Part shown: piece after piece, positions 48,590 through 60,948 of the stretch
Layout: each line of letters starts with the position of its first letter
Numbering within the stretch: the stretch's first letter is position 1
The notes under the pieces: generated by a model
Told to the model about the DNA's origin: nothing
The model's input: the letters and a program-made list of their open reading frames with translations, nothing else
Databases searched by the model: none
Assembly: GCA_036245805.1 (NCBI GenBank)
Contig: BTRK01000005.1
Location: forward strand, 21,800,984 to 21,864,983
Direction: 5' to 3'
Length of the DNA: 64,000 nucleotides
Source of the DNA: Pristionchus mayeri
Lineage: Eukaryota > Nematoda > Chromadorea > Rhabditida > Neodiplogasteridae
Position numbers and translations under genes: made by a program

Positions 48590-48804
48590 TTCTTTTACTC
48601 GCATCTAGTCAACGGATTTCCCCATTCGTGCCTTGATTGACCGTTTGAATTGCCAAATGTACCAGTGCCTTTTGTACACATCAGACAACTCAGAGACTAC
48701 CTTGAATAGTTCATTTAGTCTTTACTAGAAACAGTCTCGTAGAGATAGATAAACGATCGAATTGAAGCCGTGACAACAACACATTTCGAACTATATCACA
48801 AGGA

Positions 48805-49726
48805 CTAATTATTTCTCTGGTGTGGAATTCCATTATGATAATGAGTATGATTAGGGATAATTTCTTCAGTCTCTTCGTAGATGGTTATAAACAGAGGAAG
48901 GATTACAAAGACAAGAAGTACACCGAGAAGTAACAACCATATTGGAGTATGAGTGGGCTGGGGTGGTCGGGCATCCAAGAAATGGAACGAACCAGGAGTC
49001 GAAGAGCCCTCTCGCAGAGACTCTCGCACCTACATTTTTTTTTAAAACGCACCTTTACTTGAAATGTTATATGCAGTATTACGTACCTGAGCAATTGTGG
49101 CATCGGTCTTGTTGAACAGATGCTCCACATTCGAATCGTTTGAATCGAGCAACCTTTGCCGTTCGTCAACCTTAAATCATGATCACCGAATACTGATCAC
49201 CGAATACTTTTACAAGATTACATTAATTTCTTCGTTCTCTTCTCCATCCGATTCATTTTCTATTCCAAGACGTAAAGCGTGTCTCAATTTGCTCATCTGA
49301 ATATTCTTAATGAGTTACGACTTAAAAAGTTTCCATCGTAGAGTAACCCAGACGAGCATTTACATAAAGGCACAGATGATCACGCCTAGCCCTTCCTACT
49401 CAGAATTAATCCGAGCTTCTATAAGAAAGTTTAAATATACAAGCAAACTCACGGGAATTTTTACGGTAGATCGTCCGTTAAAAAACTGCTCATCACTTAA
49501 TAAATTGTTCATTCGTTTCAAATCGGCCACCTAGAAGCAGCATACGAGAATTTTCTTTAACGATTTTGAGAAAAAATCTTACATTGACTGAATACTGAAG
49601 GGCGATTTTATTGAGCGTATCGCCTGGCTTTATCTTTCGCTCTATGAATGTTCTTTCAGTGACTGAGGATTCGGCACTTCGTTCCCTCACTCGCCCTCGC
49701 TGCATCAATTCTAACGGCTCTTCCAT
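48805..49726 (-). CDS. LysM-domain single-pass membrane protein (LYSMD3/4 type)
   Basis: Exons 49583-49726, 49453-49530, 49222-49296, 49087-49170, 48805-49029; 201 aa, all in phase. LysM domain at residues about 27-74: IERKIKPGDTLNKIALQYSV then VADLKRMNNLLSDEQFF and TVKIPV, as in animal LYSMD proteins. The C-terminal third has a hydrophobic segment (WLLLLGVLLVFVILPLFITI) followed by a short polar tail, matching the one-TM architecture of LYSMD3/4, whose human member LYSMD3 acts as a chitin receptor (established knowledge; the role here is inference). The gene is convergent with SLC25A42: 215 nt separate the stop codons. Upstream codons in the same frame enter a MITE, so the start at 49726 is preferred. 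Confidence 0.9.
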
Positions 49727-49783
49727 CTCCAAATGTGATTTAGTGTTTACCACAAAATGCAAGAATATATATAACCTGAAGCT

Positions 49784-50020
49784 GCTTAAAGTTACCCAAC
49801 AAGGATGAAACCGTGATCTCACCCTGATCCCGTCGCGTGTACGAGAGAGTATGCAAAAGTGAGAGAGCGCGGGATTACGCTGATCATTTCCGGCTTTCCC
49901 TTGAGGCTATTATTAATTTTTACCATTTTTGTATATTCATTCTATACTAATTCAACCATCGGCTATTCGATGGAGGACAAAATATAATGGGTCAATTTCG
50001 TCCTTGTTGAGTAACTTTAA
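49784..50020. mobile_element. MITE, AAGTTACCC family, copy d
   Basis: Ends CTTAAAGTTACCCAACAAGG and CCTTGTTGAGTAACTTTAA. The interior is very close to copy a (GAGAGAGTATGCAAAAGTG, TCCGGCTTTCCCTTGAGG). Confidence 0.8.
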
Positions 50021-50071
50021 TCAGCGCGCTTTAGATGAAAGGTTTGGGGAAACTTCAACCTGACCCTTGGG

Positions 50072-50490
50072 TCCATCCGAAAACGTCCCCGCTCTCTCCC
50101 TGGCAGTGCCCGCCTCTCTAATCAAATTTTGAAGTTTTAATTACATAACTCAATTAATTTTGGTTAAAAATCTTCGCTCTTTTTTGATTGTTAAAGAGCT
50201 GGAGCTGTTCTATCTTTTGTATGCTGATGCCTAAGAGCTCAGACTCGCATGAACATCGCTATACTATCAAATGTAATAATTACCGCATTTGATAGTATAG
50301 CGATGTTCATGTGAGTCTGAACTCTTAGACATCAACATACAAAAGATAGAACAGCTCCAGCTCTTTAACAATCAAAAAAGAGCGAAGATTTTTAACCAAA
50401 ATAAATTGAGTTATGTGATTAAAACTTCAAAATTTGATTAGAGAGCGGGTACTGCCAGGGGGAGAGGGGGGACGTTTTCGGATGGACACA
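50072..50490. repeat. Palindrome flanked by an 80-nt direct repeat
   Basis: Arms about 50072-50280 and 50290-50490 meet at ATTTGATAGTATAGCGATG. The preceding 80 or so nt (GGGTCAATTTCGTCC to CTTCAACCTGACCC, 49990-50071) are repeated directly at 50491-50573 on the other side. Confidence 0.85.
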
Positions 50491-50573
50491 TGGGTCAATT
50501 TCGTCCTTGTTGAGTAACTTTAATCAGCTCGCTTTAGATGAAAGGTTTGGGGAAACTTCAACCTGACCCTTGT

Positions 50574-53423
50574 TGAGCATTCCTTAGGGCTATTATTGAT
50601 TTTTCGCATATGGCACTAGTTTACTTGTAACTCCGCCCGCTCCCACTCTGCGCCTATGACACACTGTCTCTATCCCGGTGATGGTACAAGTTGGAACTTT
50701 CATTTCGTAAATTACCGTATTAGAACATTATTTTTGGAACTGGTGGTTTTGGAATTTTTTTTGGTTTTTACAGATTTTTCGAGGAACTGGTGATAACAAA
50801 ATCGATCCTGAATAGGAAATAAGTAAAATCACATACAGTTAACGTTGATACAAAAAAGATTTGAAAAGATTAGACGAGTTTTAAGTAGCAAGGGCAATGG
50901 GTATGTTAAAAAATCAGTAAATAAATTGTTCAATCTGTCTAACCTACGGAATCGGCGATGCTGATTCTATCATAACAAAGAAAACTTTTTAAAAAATTCA
51001 AAATAACAAAAATACAGCGTTTTTTACAAATTTAGCTCGGGAATGGAGTTCTACAGTATGACGGTAGCGAGTTCAGTGAGGCAGGTTTTTCATTCATCGT
51101 TTCAGTATTTTTGTTTATTTATTTTAGAATAAATATTCGCATTTTTCGAGGTTATTTTTTATAGAAAACTGTCATTTATGTGAATCTTACTTGCTCCGGA
51201 CGAGGAGCGGGAGGGGGGCTGAGGACGGAACGAAAAATGTGCAAAACACGCGTTAGCGGCAAGTCTCGGGCAAACAAGCTAAGTTTTCGATACTTCCGGT
51301 TGAGAGAAATCGGTCATATGACATATGCAGTGGAAGCTAAGAAGATTCTCTACAAGATCCGAGTGGTTTAATCGAGGGGGAAGGCCTCCGTCGACGGAGG
51401 TAGATCAAGGAAAGCTCGACGATTAAGCAGATTTTGAGAGGCGTTATTCTCAATTTTATTACTAACGTAGCAATATGGAAATGCACCAGAGGATGTAAAA
51501 GGCAACTATTAAATAATCAGGCTTAAAATAATAACAATTTATCTGAAAAACAAGCAATAAATCGATATTTACAATAACCAAAATTGGTGGTGTGGCGCGG
51601 TCGAGGTATCTGAAAAGACATCCTTATTTCTTGCACGCGCCTTTTCTGCGACCCACACTGCCCTTGCTAGTTTTAAGAAAATAAAAAAAAATGAAAAAAA
51701 TTCCCAAACGACCTAGGGACCACCGAACCGGAAAATCAAAAATGAAAACCGGGGAAAATTCTCTGCAATTTCGATGTTTCCTAATAGCCCGCGAATTCAA
51801 ATTTTCAACGCAAAAGTTGCTTGTTGTCGATTGCCTGAAAAAGTAAAGGATGCCGCTCCTCAGTTTTCCTGAATAAGAAGTTCATTCAATAATGCACAGA
51901 TTCTAGGAAAATAAAAAAAATCTGGTTCGGCAATCATATTCAATTATGGTTCACAAATTCGGAACTTTACGTCATTTCACACAATTAATTCGATATCTCT
52001 AAAAGGCAAGGATGCCGTTTCACAGTTTTTATTGATTGTGATCTCCCTCTCATCGCGTGCCAGCAGCTTGAAAAAAATAAAAATCTGGTTCGGCAAACAT
52101 GGTCAACTGCATGCTCATCTATTCGATAGTACTGTAATAAACAGTTTGAACACAGAAAGGTACAGTAATGTATCGAATCGATTTTTCTTCAGTTTTTGAA
52201 TGGCCAGCAGCACCTTAAAGTTACCGGACGAGGACAAAATTGACCCCCTATTTTTTGTCCTCCATCGAATAGCCGATGGCTGACTTAGTTGAGCATGAAT
52301 AAACAAAAATGCTAAAAATCAATAATAGCCTCAAGGGAAAGCAGGAAATGATCCGTGCTCTCTCACTTTTGCATACTCTCTCGTACACGCGACCAGATCA
52401 GGGTCAGATCAGGGTTTCGTCCTCGTCCGGTAACTTTAAAGTACTTTTTCTGTTATATTGTTTTTTTTCTCAACGAAGTATTTGCAGCTTTATTTTTATC
52501 AACTTAGAAGCATGCACGCGACAGCCGCGCAATTATTTTTGAGAAAAACAGTAAGAATGATTACCCATAGAAATCCGAAATCAACCATTGATACATCATA
52601 TACCATTTCCTGGAACACTGTCGAATTTACTGGAGCAACAACCGTGGTTCCTGCCCATGAAACGGTTGATACGGATTTGAACCAATAATGAAAACTTGCA
52701 AGAAAAATAAGGAATCGACCGCCTGATTTAACGTCTCATATGTGCCCATTGTTGTTAATATTGCTTCTTCCTTATTTTTTTCGAAGAGGGAGAGATGAAA
52801 GATCATTTTTGGGATGATCTTAGGAGCTAGGGAAAGCCAACTATATCTGGCATTGAGATGAGCATGCTACGGATTGTTTTACCAATGGTGAGTGTATGAT
52901 GAGGGTCAGAGATCAAAGATAAACTATTGTATTATAAAGAAAAACAAGTCATGACCATTCGAATGGTACCAATCCTGTTGTTCTAGAATGAGCACAGATT
53001 TTAGTTGAAAAAAGTGTAGACGTCCAACGATCAAGCCCGTTTTGTAACAGAACTGATAATGATCAGACTGACTTCCACATCATTCCCTATGACGTAGTAC
53101 TAACTAATAGGAGAACAGTTACCCGAATATCTGACAAAAAGAACATTTATCCCAGAAGCCTATCTTTCGCGAATGGTGTAGCCCATTTGCCACCTTCCTC
53201 TCTCCAGCGTTAGGAATAGTATACGAAGGATTGTATTTGACAAGATCTGACATGTTTAGATAGGTTAGATCAACAATAACATAGGTACAGTACGCCGTGT
53301 TAAAGTAAGACATGATTACTAATGATTAATTCATCCAACAGTCGCTAAATCGGTCAACTATTGTTCATGCTACATAGCTGCGAAAATAGCCAAATCAGTA
53401 AATTTATTTACTTAATATTGATT
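50574..53423. other. Gene-free stretch
   Basis: Apart from the MITE at 52214-52440, nothing recognisable. A frame at 51180-51371 begins with an SGRGAGG-like peptide but is not convincing as a histone. Confidence 0.5.
52214..52440. mobile_element. MITE, AAGTTACCC family, copy e (variant ends)
   Basis: Ends CTTAAAGTTACCGGACGAGG and CCTCGTCCGGTAACTTTAA. Both ends carry the same change relative to copies a and d (CCGGACGAGG instead of CCCAACAAGG), so complementarity is kept. Confidence 0.75.
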
Positions 53424-55094
53424 TTAACACGGATCTCCGGTAAAAGTGTAGGAACACTAGCTACTAGAAATATTTTATGGCACCGATTTTGATAAAACTT
53501 GGTTCATGGACATCATTGGGGGTCAGGAAAAGGAAAATCCGGTTGGTTTGGCTAAAACGGCAAATTATCGATTTTTTTGATCTACTCCGTCTGAGAGGCA
53601 TAATCCAGTTCATTTTGCTCGCACAGCGTGCAAATTGAGTGCATTCTGCTCGTATTTGAACACCCTACAAATATGTCAACGTAGCCCAATGAGGCCGGAT
53701 TCGTTTTAATGGCGAAAATAGCGAAAAACTAAAATTCGATATGAAAAATCGATCATATCTCGATCGATATCCGGAAACCCAAAGCTTTTTATTTCAAATT
53801 CGGAATCTCCTGGCAAAATAAGGTGGTGTCTACGTTGATCATTTTTCACAGTTCTGTCACCTCACTATGGATTTACTATGGGAGAATCTGGACCGTTCTG
53901 GACTTGGTCAAATTTTCGCGATATTGGTTTTCAGACCGTATCTTGGTTCAAAGTTATCCAATCGCAATCTTAAAAAATGAAATCGATAGCTCTTTTTGAG
54001 ACGGAGAAAAGTGTTTCTGAGCAATTTTGCTCTAAGATCTCTTGTTTTCGAGTTATTCGAGAATAAATCCTATTGATTGATAAATATACAGCAAATATCG
54101 ATTTTCTGGCTTCGTATACCAAAAATCCAATCGTTTTTATTCGTTCTATGGAATCTCCACACAAAATTAGGGGGTGTCTATGTTGACTACTTTTCATTTC
54201 TCTGTCCTCCCACTGGGTTTTACTATGGGTGATTACTATGGAGCAAAAAATAACCAAGTCCGTAAACGTCGGTAATCCCCCATAGTAAATTCATAGTGGG
54301 AGGACAGAGAAATGAAAAGTAGTCAACATAGACACCCCCTAATTTTGTGTGGAGATTCCATAGAAAGAATAAAAATGATTGGGGTTTTGGAATACGAAGC
54401 CAGAAAATCGATATTGTCTGTATTTTTATCAATCAATGGCTTTATGGTCGAATAACTCGAAAACAAGAGATCTTAGAGCACAATTGCTCAGAAACACTTT
54501 TCTCCGTCTCAAAAAGAGCTATCGATCTCATTTTTTTAAGATCGCGATTGGAAAACTTTGAACCAAGATACGGTCTGAAAACCAATATCGCGAAAATTTG
54601 ACCAAGTCCAGAACGGTCCAGATTCTCCCATAGTAAATCCATAGTGAGGTGACAGAAATGTGAAAAATGATCAACGTAGACACCACCTTATTTGGCCAGG
54701 AGATTCCGAATTTGAAATAAAAAGCTTTGGGTTTCCGGATATCGATCGAGATATGATCGATTTTTCATATCGAAATTTAGTTTTTCGCTATTTTCACCAT
54801 TAAAACGAATCTGGCCTCATTGGGCTACGTTGACATATTTGTAGGGTATTCAAATACGAGCAGAATGCACTCGATTTGCACGCTGTGCGAGCAAAATGAA
54901 CTGAATTATGCCTCTCAGACGGAGTAGATAAAAAATCGATAATTTGCCGTTTTAGCCAAACCAACCGGATAGTCCTTTCCCTGACCCCCAATGATGTTCA
55001 TGAACCAAGTTTTATCAAAATCGATGCCATGAAATATTTCCTGGTAGCCAAATGAGTCAGTTTTCCTACACTTTTACAGGAAACCTGTGTTAAA
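53424..55094. repeat. Foldback element, arms about 820 nt
   Basis: Begins TTAACACGGATCTCCGGTAA and ends TTACAGGAAACCTGTGTTAA. The arms mirror around 54259, with the centre near GTCCGTAAACGTCGG. Same family as the core of the 12748-16317 palindrome (shared GTAAAAGTGTAGGAA termini and CATGAACCAAGTTT block). No protein. Confidence 0.88.
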
Positions 55095-55349
55095 AATATT
55101 GACTCAAAGAAAAGCGTGTGACAGAGCGCACTGAATCCGCGACGCATGAAGAAGCGCGTGCGTGCGAGAGCACACCATAATTGACTGGGCTCTCTATGCT
55201 GGACTAAATTGAAATCTTATTAAATTCTGCCAACGGCATTTTGATTCTGCATCACCAATAACCTATTCCTATGGAAATGGTGAATTTAGGAAAAGTTTGC
55301 AATTTTGCTTGAGGGGTCCTAAAAACGACCACTTCCAACTCTGAAAATG

Positions 55350-55632
55350 TAGGGTAATATAACAGTAAGTGTTCTTCTGAAAAAGTAAACTACTTCGAGT
55401 ACTGATGTAAATTACTTTTTGAAGGTAGGGTTTGAGCAATCTAACAAGTAACTTACTTTTTCTGGACCGATTTTTCGCGCAAAAAAAGTAAGTTACTAAT
55501 CACTTTAAGTCATTTGCCTGCTACTTACTTTTTCACTACAATATTGTTACTCAATTAAAAAGTAGCAATTGAGGCAACTTACAGCAGTACTCGAAGTAGT
55601 TTACTTCTTATACTTACTGTAATATTACCCGA
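55350..55632. mobile_element. MITE with GGGTAATAT ends
   Basis: GGGTAATATAACAGTAAG at the left and CTTACTGTAATATTACCC at the right, with inner arms of AAGTAAACTACTTCGAGTAC mirrored. Internal AAAAAGTAAGTTACT motifs recur. No coding frame. Confidence 0.8.
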
Positions 55633-57881
55633 TAAAACCAGAGAAGAAAAATGCTCCAAAAGTTTTGGACCAAAACTACCATTTCCAAAATGCCGGTTTC
55701 TATTTTTCCGGTTCCAATTCGTACCATCACCTCTATCCCTATCCCTTCCCTCTGACGCTCTTGCCAGTAAACAACTACTCCCCGCTCTAGTAAACAACTT
55801 TATTACATGCCGCAAATTTGCGCGCAAATGCTTTTCAGTACACACTCTATAGATACCTTCTTCCCGATAACGGCGACCCGTGAAGCGGGGAGACCCAATC
55901 GTTGCTTACCGCTTAGGCTATAAGCCAGCGATATGCCCAGAAAGGTGCGTGGCTCTATCCCCCCCCCCCTCTTTGTAATCTCAGGTGGTCGGAGTGGGAG
56001 ACATGGGGTTACCCCCTAAGGTAAACTTGTCCCTCGCATTTCTTATATATTCTTTCACAGCTTATTCCGGAATAGCCTACATAGCTGGTAACTTTAAACC
56101 AAATTTACGATTTTCATTCCTATTTCTAGAATATCAATTATAACACGGTACATGCACGGGATTTTAATTGGACATTTTTGCCTAAGTTAAATGAAGAATG
56201 AATAAGCAAGTCGGTGGAAATGCGTAGAATGGAGATTGAGACAGCGAACATTCAAAAAAGATAGAGAGAAGAGAAGAAGAAAGCAAGATTCAGGAGGCAT
56301 TCCAAATTACGGCAAAATATTATTTGGTTTAGATAGCGATTATGCAAATGCTGCAATATATTACATTGTGGCGTTTGGATAATCGAATTTCGGTATATGT
56401 AATATAAATTCGATCATATCTATAATATAAATCCGGTACTAACGCCACAACCTTCGTGGCACAAAGCTGGATACAGATCGAGAACCCGAAAAATATTTGT
56501 CCTCCCTTGCACGGCAATTTTTTTCTCGACACCCCGTTCAGAGAAATGGTCCCATTTCAGATCAAAATAACCACAGAAAGATTTACTAAGCATTGAAAGT
56601 ATACCAATTCTGTGTTTAGTGACTAGGCTGCATATTCCATATTCGCTAGAATAGAAGGCGCACTTGGTTAATTGATGGTTAGATGATGTTCCGGAAGGCA
56701 GAAAATGGCAACTAAACATTAATTAGTGATTAAATAATAATTTATGAGTAAATCAATATAATAAACCGAAAACCGTATAGCTAAAGTTGCCTGCCAATTT
56801 GAAAAGTACCAGTTTCAGGCAACATTTTTTTAAAAATACACCGTTCCTCAGGAAAAAACATTGCACCTTGCTACAGTACTTAGTTCATTTTAGCGGACCA
56901 TTTTTTCCAGGTGTGTTGGTGAAAATATTGCCGTGCCTTGTGGTTTTTCATCCTATTGTTGTTCGCGGTGGGTCACTTCTTTAACGCAAACTTTTACAGA
57001 TATTACATAGGGTCCCCAAGTAAAATGTGAAATTATTCCAAAAAATTCTTTTTGCATGGCCATTAGGTTATCGGCGATGCTGAATCTGAATGCCGTTAGC
57101 AAAATTTCATGAAATTTCAATTTGAGCAAGTATGAAGCGGTCACCCTAAGCCCCGCCCCTCGTGGTGTAGTGCTGGCTGCCCGCATGAAATTCACGCGTC
57201 GCATGTGGTACGGTGTGTCGACTCGTTCTCGATGGGTCATACTTTTTCGCATTGGTGCTCTAGGGTCATCCACTCAAAATTTCAAAATTTTTCTAAAATT
57301 CTGTTATTATGTGGGACGGGGTTATCGATGGTGCGGAAAGAGAATAGCGTCACTAGAATTATAATATATTTCAATTTCAATGAGTACGAGCCTATTTCTC
57401 TAAGCTCCGCCCATCGTGGTGTAGTGCAAGCTCTCCAGTGGTTCGCTGGGTCATGTCAGATCAGCGGGACAATATTTCGAAATTTCACATTGAATATATC
57501 ATGTTTTCTTTTATTGCATTACATAGCACTCTTAAATTTGGTCAATAATTGATCATGTTTTATATTCTGGGAGGTATGTGCTTCTAATCATTGAGCTCGA
57601 TTGATAATGGTATACTGTAGCTTCGTGCATCTCTGTGTGCTAAATTTAATTAAATTATTAATATACCTTTTGAATACATAGTATGTTCAATCGAGTGATA
57701 TTCAATCGTATAATGTGAAAGAAAACATAAATATCCCTTAAATATTAGGATGCTTGCATTGAAATATTGGCATCATTTCAAGAGACATATTCATGCCAAG
57801 TTATTCGTGCTATGGTTAACCACCATGGCTTTGAATCAGTCCATAGATCTATATATAGATGAACCCTTTTGTGAAGTCTTG

Positions 57882-58014
57882 TTTAAAGTTACCCAACACC
57901 CTTGAAATTATTTGAATTTCCGCGTGTGCCTGATCACGGCAAAAAAAGAGTGAGAGAGTATGCAAAAACAAGACACCGAATTCAAATAATTTCAAGGGTG
58001 TTGGGTAACTTTAA
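57882..58014. mobile_element. MITE, AAGTTACCC family, copy f
   Basis: Ends TTTAAAGTTACCCAACACCC and GGGTGTTGGGTAACTTTAAA. The inner arms AAATTATTTGAATT and AATTCAAATAATTT resemble copy c. Confidence 0.75.
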
Positions 58015-58306
58015 ATGTAGTCCGTCTTTTGATATACGTGTATCAAAAGTATAAACGATTTTGGAATATTTAGATTGTTTAATTTAATTATATGTAGCTA
58101 TTCATACAAAGCAATCAACAATGAAAGCTGAAATATATATAGATAAATACAGCATGAAGAATTGGCACTATATTTGGAACCAGAGGTAGTGTACAATCGA
58201 AGTGGAGGTAGCAGATTAAAGATCAAAGCGAGGTTAGGTCACTCATGACTTTTGAAACAATGAAATGCACTACTGACATTTATACAATGTCTAAAGAGAT
58301 ATCAAA

Positions 58307-59528
58307 CTAGGAAATGGAAGCATCAACAGTAATATCGGTTCCAAGTTTAGGTGAAGTCATAGACACTGTCGTATCCACTACTGTTAGAGCAGACGAGAGA
58401 GCGTCAAGTCTACTGATGTTGTAATGACTCATTTTTCTGCTCAGATGATCTCGAGTGGATCCGCAAGCTGGGCAGGTCACCCCCTCGTGGATCAGTGTGT
58501 AGTTGCCCTCAAGAACCACCAAGTTAGCTACTTTGCTCAAATTCAAATATGAGAAGAAGAAAAATAAGGGAAAGAGATGGACACTGAACGTCCTTTGACT
58601 CTCTCACAAACAAAAGTACACAGTACGTGGAAGAATCGAACGATGGAAAGGAAGAAGAGAAAGAAGGGGAAAACATACAACTGACTAACCATTTTAATGT
58701 AGTTGATAAGTTGAGGAGGAACAGAGATAGGGGAGTTGCAGTCATGGCAAAGAGGAGAACAGCACTGTGGAATCGAAATGACATCAAAGGTATACAGAGT
58801 TCCCAGGATAAGCGATTGACCCATAAATGATTCTGAAGAGGGAATTGAAATGGTATCAAATGAAAATGGTGACCATCCCCGCATTGGCGACACTCCCAAT
58901 GAGACCAGAGACAAGCCACACACAGGACTTGGATGTAGAAAGGTCGACCATCGAACAGAAGATGCACTGACGGCACTCCTTGTCTAGCAAGATGAACCAT
59001 CTCACTGCTTTGATAAGAGGGTACCTGAGAAGTGTAGTGAGGAAGAATATTCCATCGATGAGAGGGTATTTGTCATAGATAGGGAGAAGCTCGCAGCAGG
59101 CAACACAAGGCAGGCTTCGCATGTCGTGGGCACCAAGAGTTTTGAGAAGACAGAGACGGACGTCGTCTCCCCCTTGGGGACAATCGTCTTCGAACTGAAG
59201 CAACGTGCACATTACATTCTAGTAACACTCGAATCCACAGGGAAGGTACCTTGATGTGGATTCCATTGAATTTGGATGTGGGAATCACTCTCCTCAGATT
59301 GTCGAAGTTCTCCCTCTTACAGAAGATAGAACCATTGTCTTTGACCTGATGAAACAATATTGGTGGGAATTATTACAAACGAACTTGATCGTCCTCGAAG
59401 AAGGTTTTCGCATCAACATTCCTCTTGAGAATCTCGGGATCGATATTGCATCGGAGTTCGGTATGAATGGAATCTTTCCTCTGCCACTTCTTCTCGTTCC
59501 TCATGCTGTTCACTCTCGCTCTCGACAT
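58307..59528 (-). CDS. HECA: Headcase (HECA) family protein
   Basis: Exons 59385-59528, 59250-59345, 59025-59194, 58874-58983, 58679-58832, 58307-58535; 300 aa if the ATG at 59528 is right. Headcase proteins are cytoplasmic regulators of growth and progenitor state (Drosophila hdc, human HECA). Matching landmarks: CVACCELLPIYDKYPLIDG then FFLT, VLCVACLWSHWECRQCG, SLILGTLYTFDVISIPQCC, CHDCNSPI, VTCPACGSTRDHL. The regularly spaced cysteine pairs are probably zinc ligands. Two introns are exactly 41 nt (58984-59024, 58833-58873) and are needed to keep frame. It is shorter than human HECA; the variable middle and any N-terminal extension are missing or outside the model. The family call rests on remembered motif order and could not be aligned here. 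Confidence 0.78.
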
Positions 59529-59936
59529 ACATATACTCTCATCTGAAGACTCTCTTTCTCACATCCGAGACAACGTCCCTCCGAGAGAACGAATGCAGTC
59601 AGCAGTAAACAACAACCTCTACTCCCTCTCTTCCCTTCAATACTTTTTATCCTATACAACATAACAGAGCATACACTCAAAATACCTTAAGTTAATTTAT
59701 ACAGTTAAAAAAACCACAAAATATCACGTACATTTCTTGTTATCAAGAGAAAAGGCGAGTACTTGAAATTTGGAAATATTACAAAGACGAACCGAACGAC
59801 ATAGTTTTCTTGCGGAATAAGGCCGGATCGATCATAGCACAAATGACGATGATTTACTAGCGTGTAAAATCGACCATGCAGACTGGAATACAGAGAAGGA
59901 AGGGGGAGGAGTCAGAAGAGGGAGGAGAGTAGAATT

Positions 59937-60534
59937 TCAATGGAGTAGGTCATCTATCTCTTTCCTATCACCATCCACCACTTCGTACTCTTCTTCCTTC
60001 TCCAGCCCTGCTAATATTTCAGCTTCGAAGGAATCGAAGACGAGATCACATGGTGATGAAGTATTCTCATTTGCTGAAAAAATACCCCTGTATACGCATT
60101 ATCCACATTATATTCTTTCTGCCATTTAATATTGGTCGTCTTTTCATCATCCATTTCGTAATGTAAGGAATAGTACAGTGTATGATCTGAAGGGAGGCAA
60201 CCAACGGAATAGAAGAGAGTGAGAAGAAGGAAGACTGGAAAAACAAGTGTGGAGGGGGGGGGGGGTGGGAGAGAGGGAGGAGAGGAGGAGGAGACAAGGC
60301 AGAAGGAGAGGGAGAGAAGGGAAGAGGAGTGAAGGGAGAGGCAGAAAGAACTGTCACTACAAAACAACCACAACCAGTATACTCATTATGGATTGAGCTA
60401 GAAGAAGAAGTAGGAACAGAAAATGATGAGGAAATTCCATTTAAATAAAATGGAATATAATCGATGGGGTATCTATTGTTAGAGAAGCCACCAATACCTT
60501 GAAAACTAACTAACCCCAACACTATGTAATCCAA
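59937..60534 (-). CDS. Unrecognised gene, 3' exons only
   Basis: The last exon, about 59937-60073, follows a strong TTTTTTCAG acceptor and reads NENTSSPCDLVFDSFEAEIL then AGLEKEEEYEVVDGDRKEID, DLLH, stop: acidic, with coding-like codons. Upstream, 60400-60500 reads NNRYPIDYIPFYLNGISSSF and then a serine-rich stretch ending SIHNEYT. A further frame reads SDHTLYYSLHYEMDDEKTTN around 60120-60190. How these join is not resolved. No family recognised. It lies on the same strand as, and 409 nt upstream of, the headcase start, so it could even be linked to that gene. Confidence 0.45.
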
Positions 60535-60737
60535 TCATTTCTGAGAAAAAGTAAGTCTGATAAAAATTTTAAAAAAATTAGAATAGTGCTGATAATTTTT
60601 ATCTAAATTTTTGGTTGCATTCGGGGTACTTCTTACAAACACGTAAAACTCTGATTTCAACTGATTCAAATATAATATTCTATGTACTTTTAATTTGGAT
60701 CATATAATATTATTCCTAACAAAAGTAGGGTTTGTAA

Positions 60738-60882
60738 GTAGGGTTCCATTATTGGAAAATTTGTATTACCTTTTCAGGTATGTTTCAGAGGCGCTATATA
60801 CCTAATCAGCTTTGGTTTATATAGCGCACCAGAAACATACCCGAAAATACAACAAAAATTTTCCAATAAGAGAACTCTATTC
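60738..60882. repeat. Long imperfect hairpin
   Basis: GGTATGTTTC and GCGCTATATA in the 5' arm pair with TATATAGCGC and GAAACATACC in the 3' arm around a loop of about 15 nt. Pairing extends outward (TTTTC/GAAAA, TATTGGAAAATTT/AAATTTTCCAATA). It could be a small MITE or a small-RNA precursor. Confidence 0.65.
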
Positions 60883-60948
60883 CTAAGCGATAAATAGACA
60901 AAACTGGAAGGAAAATGCGCGAGACAGAGATGAATATGTTGTTGGGAA

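Larger units (their letters stand above)
55095..58306. other. Gene-free stretch with MITEs
   Basis: No gene recognised on either strand. It contains the MITEs at 55350-55632 and 57882-58014 and two short stretches related by TAAGC(C/T)CCGCCC at about 57146 and 57402. Confidence 0.5.

Noticed and set aside
51180..51371. Histone H2A-like start (SGRGAGG, then SGKSRAN)
   Set aside because: Only a few residues resemble H2A; the rest does not follow the histone fold and there is no partner exon. Treated as chance.
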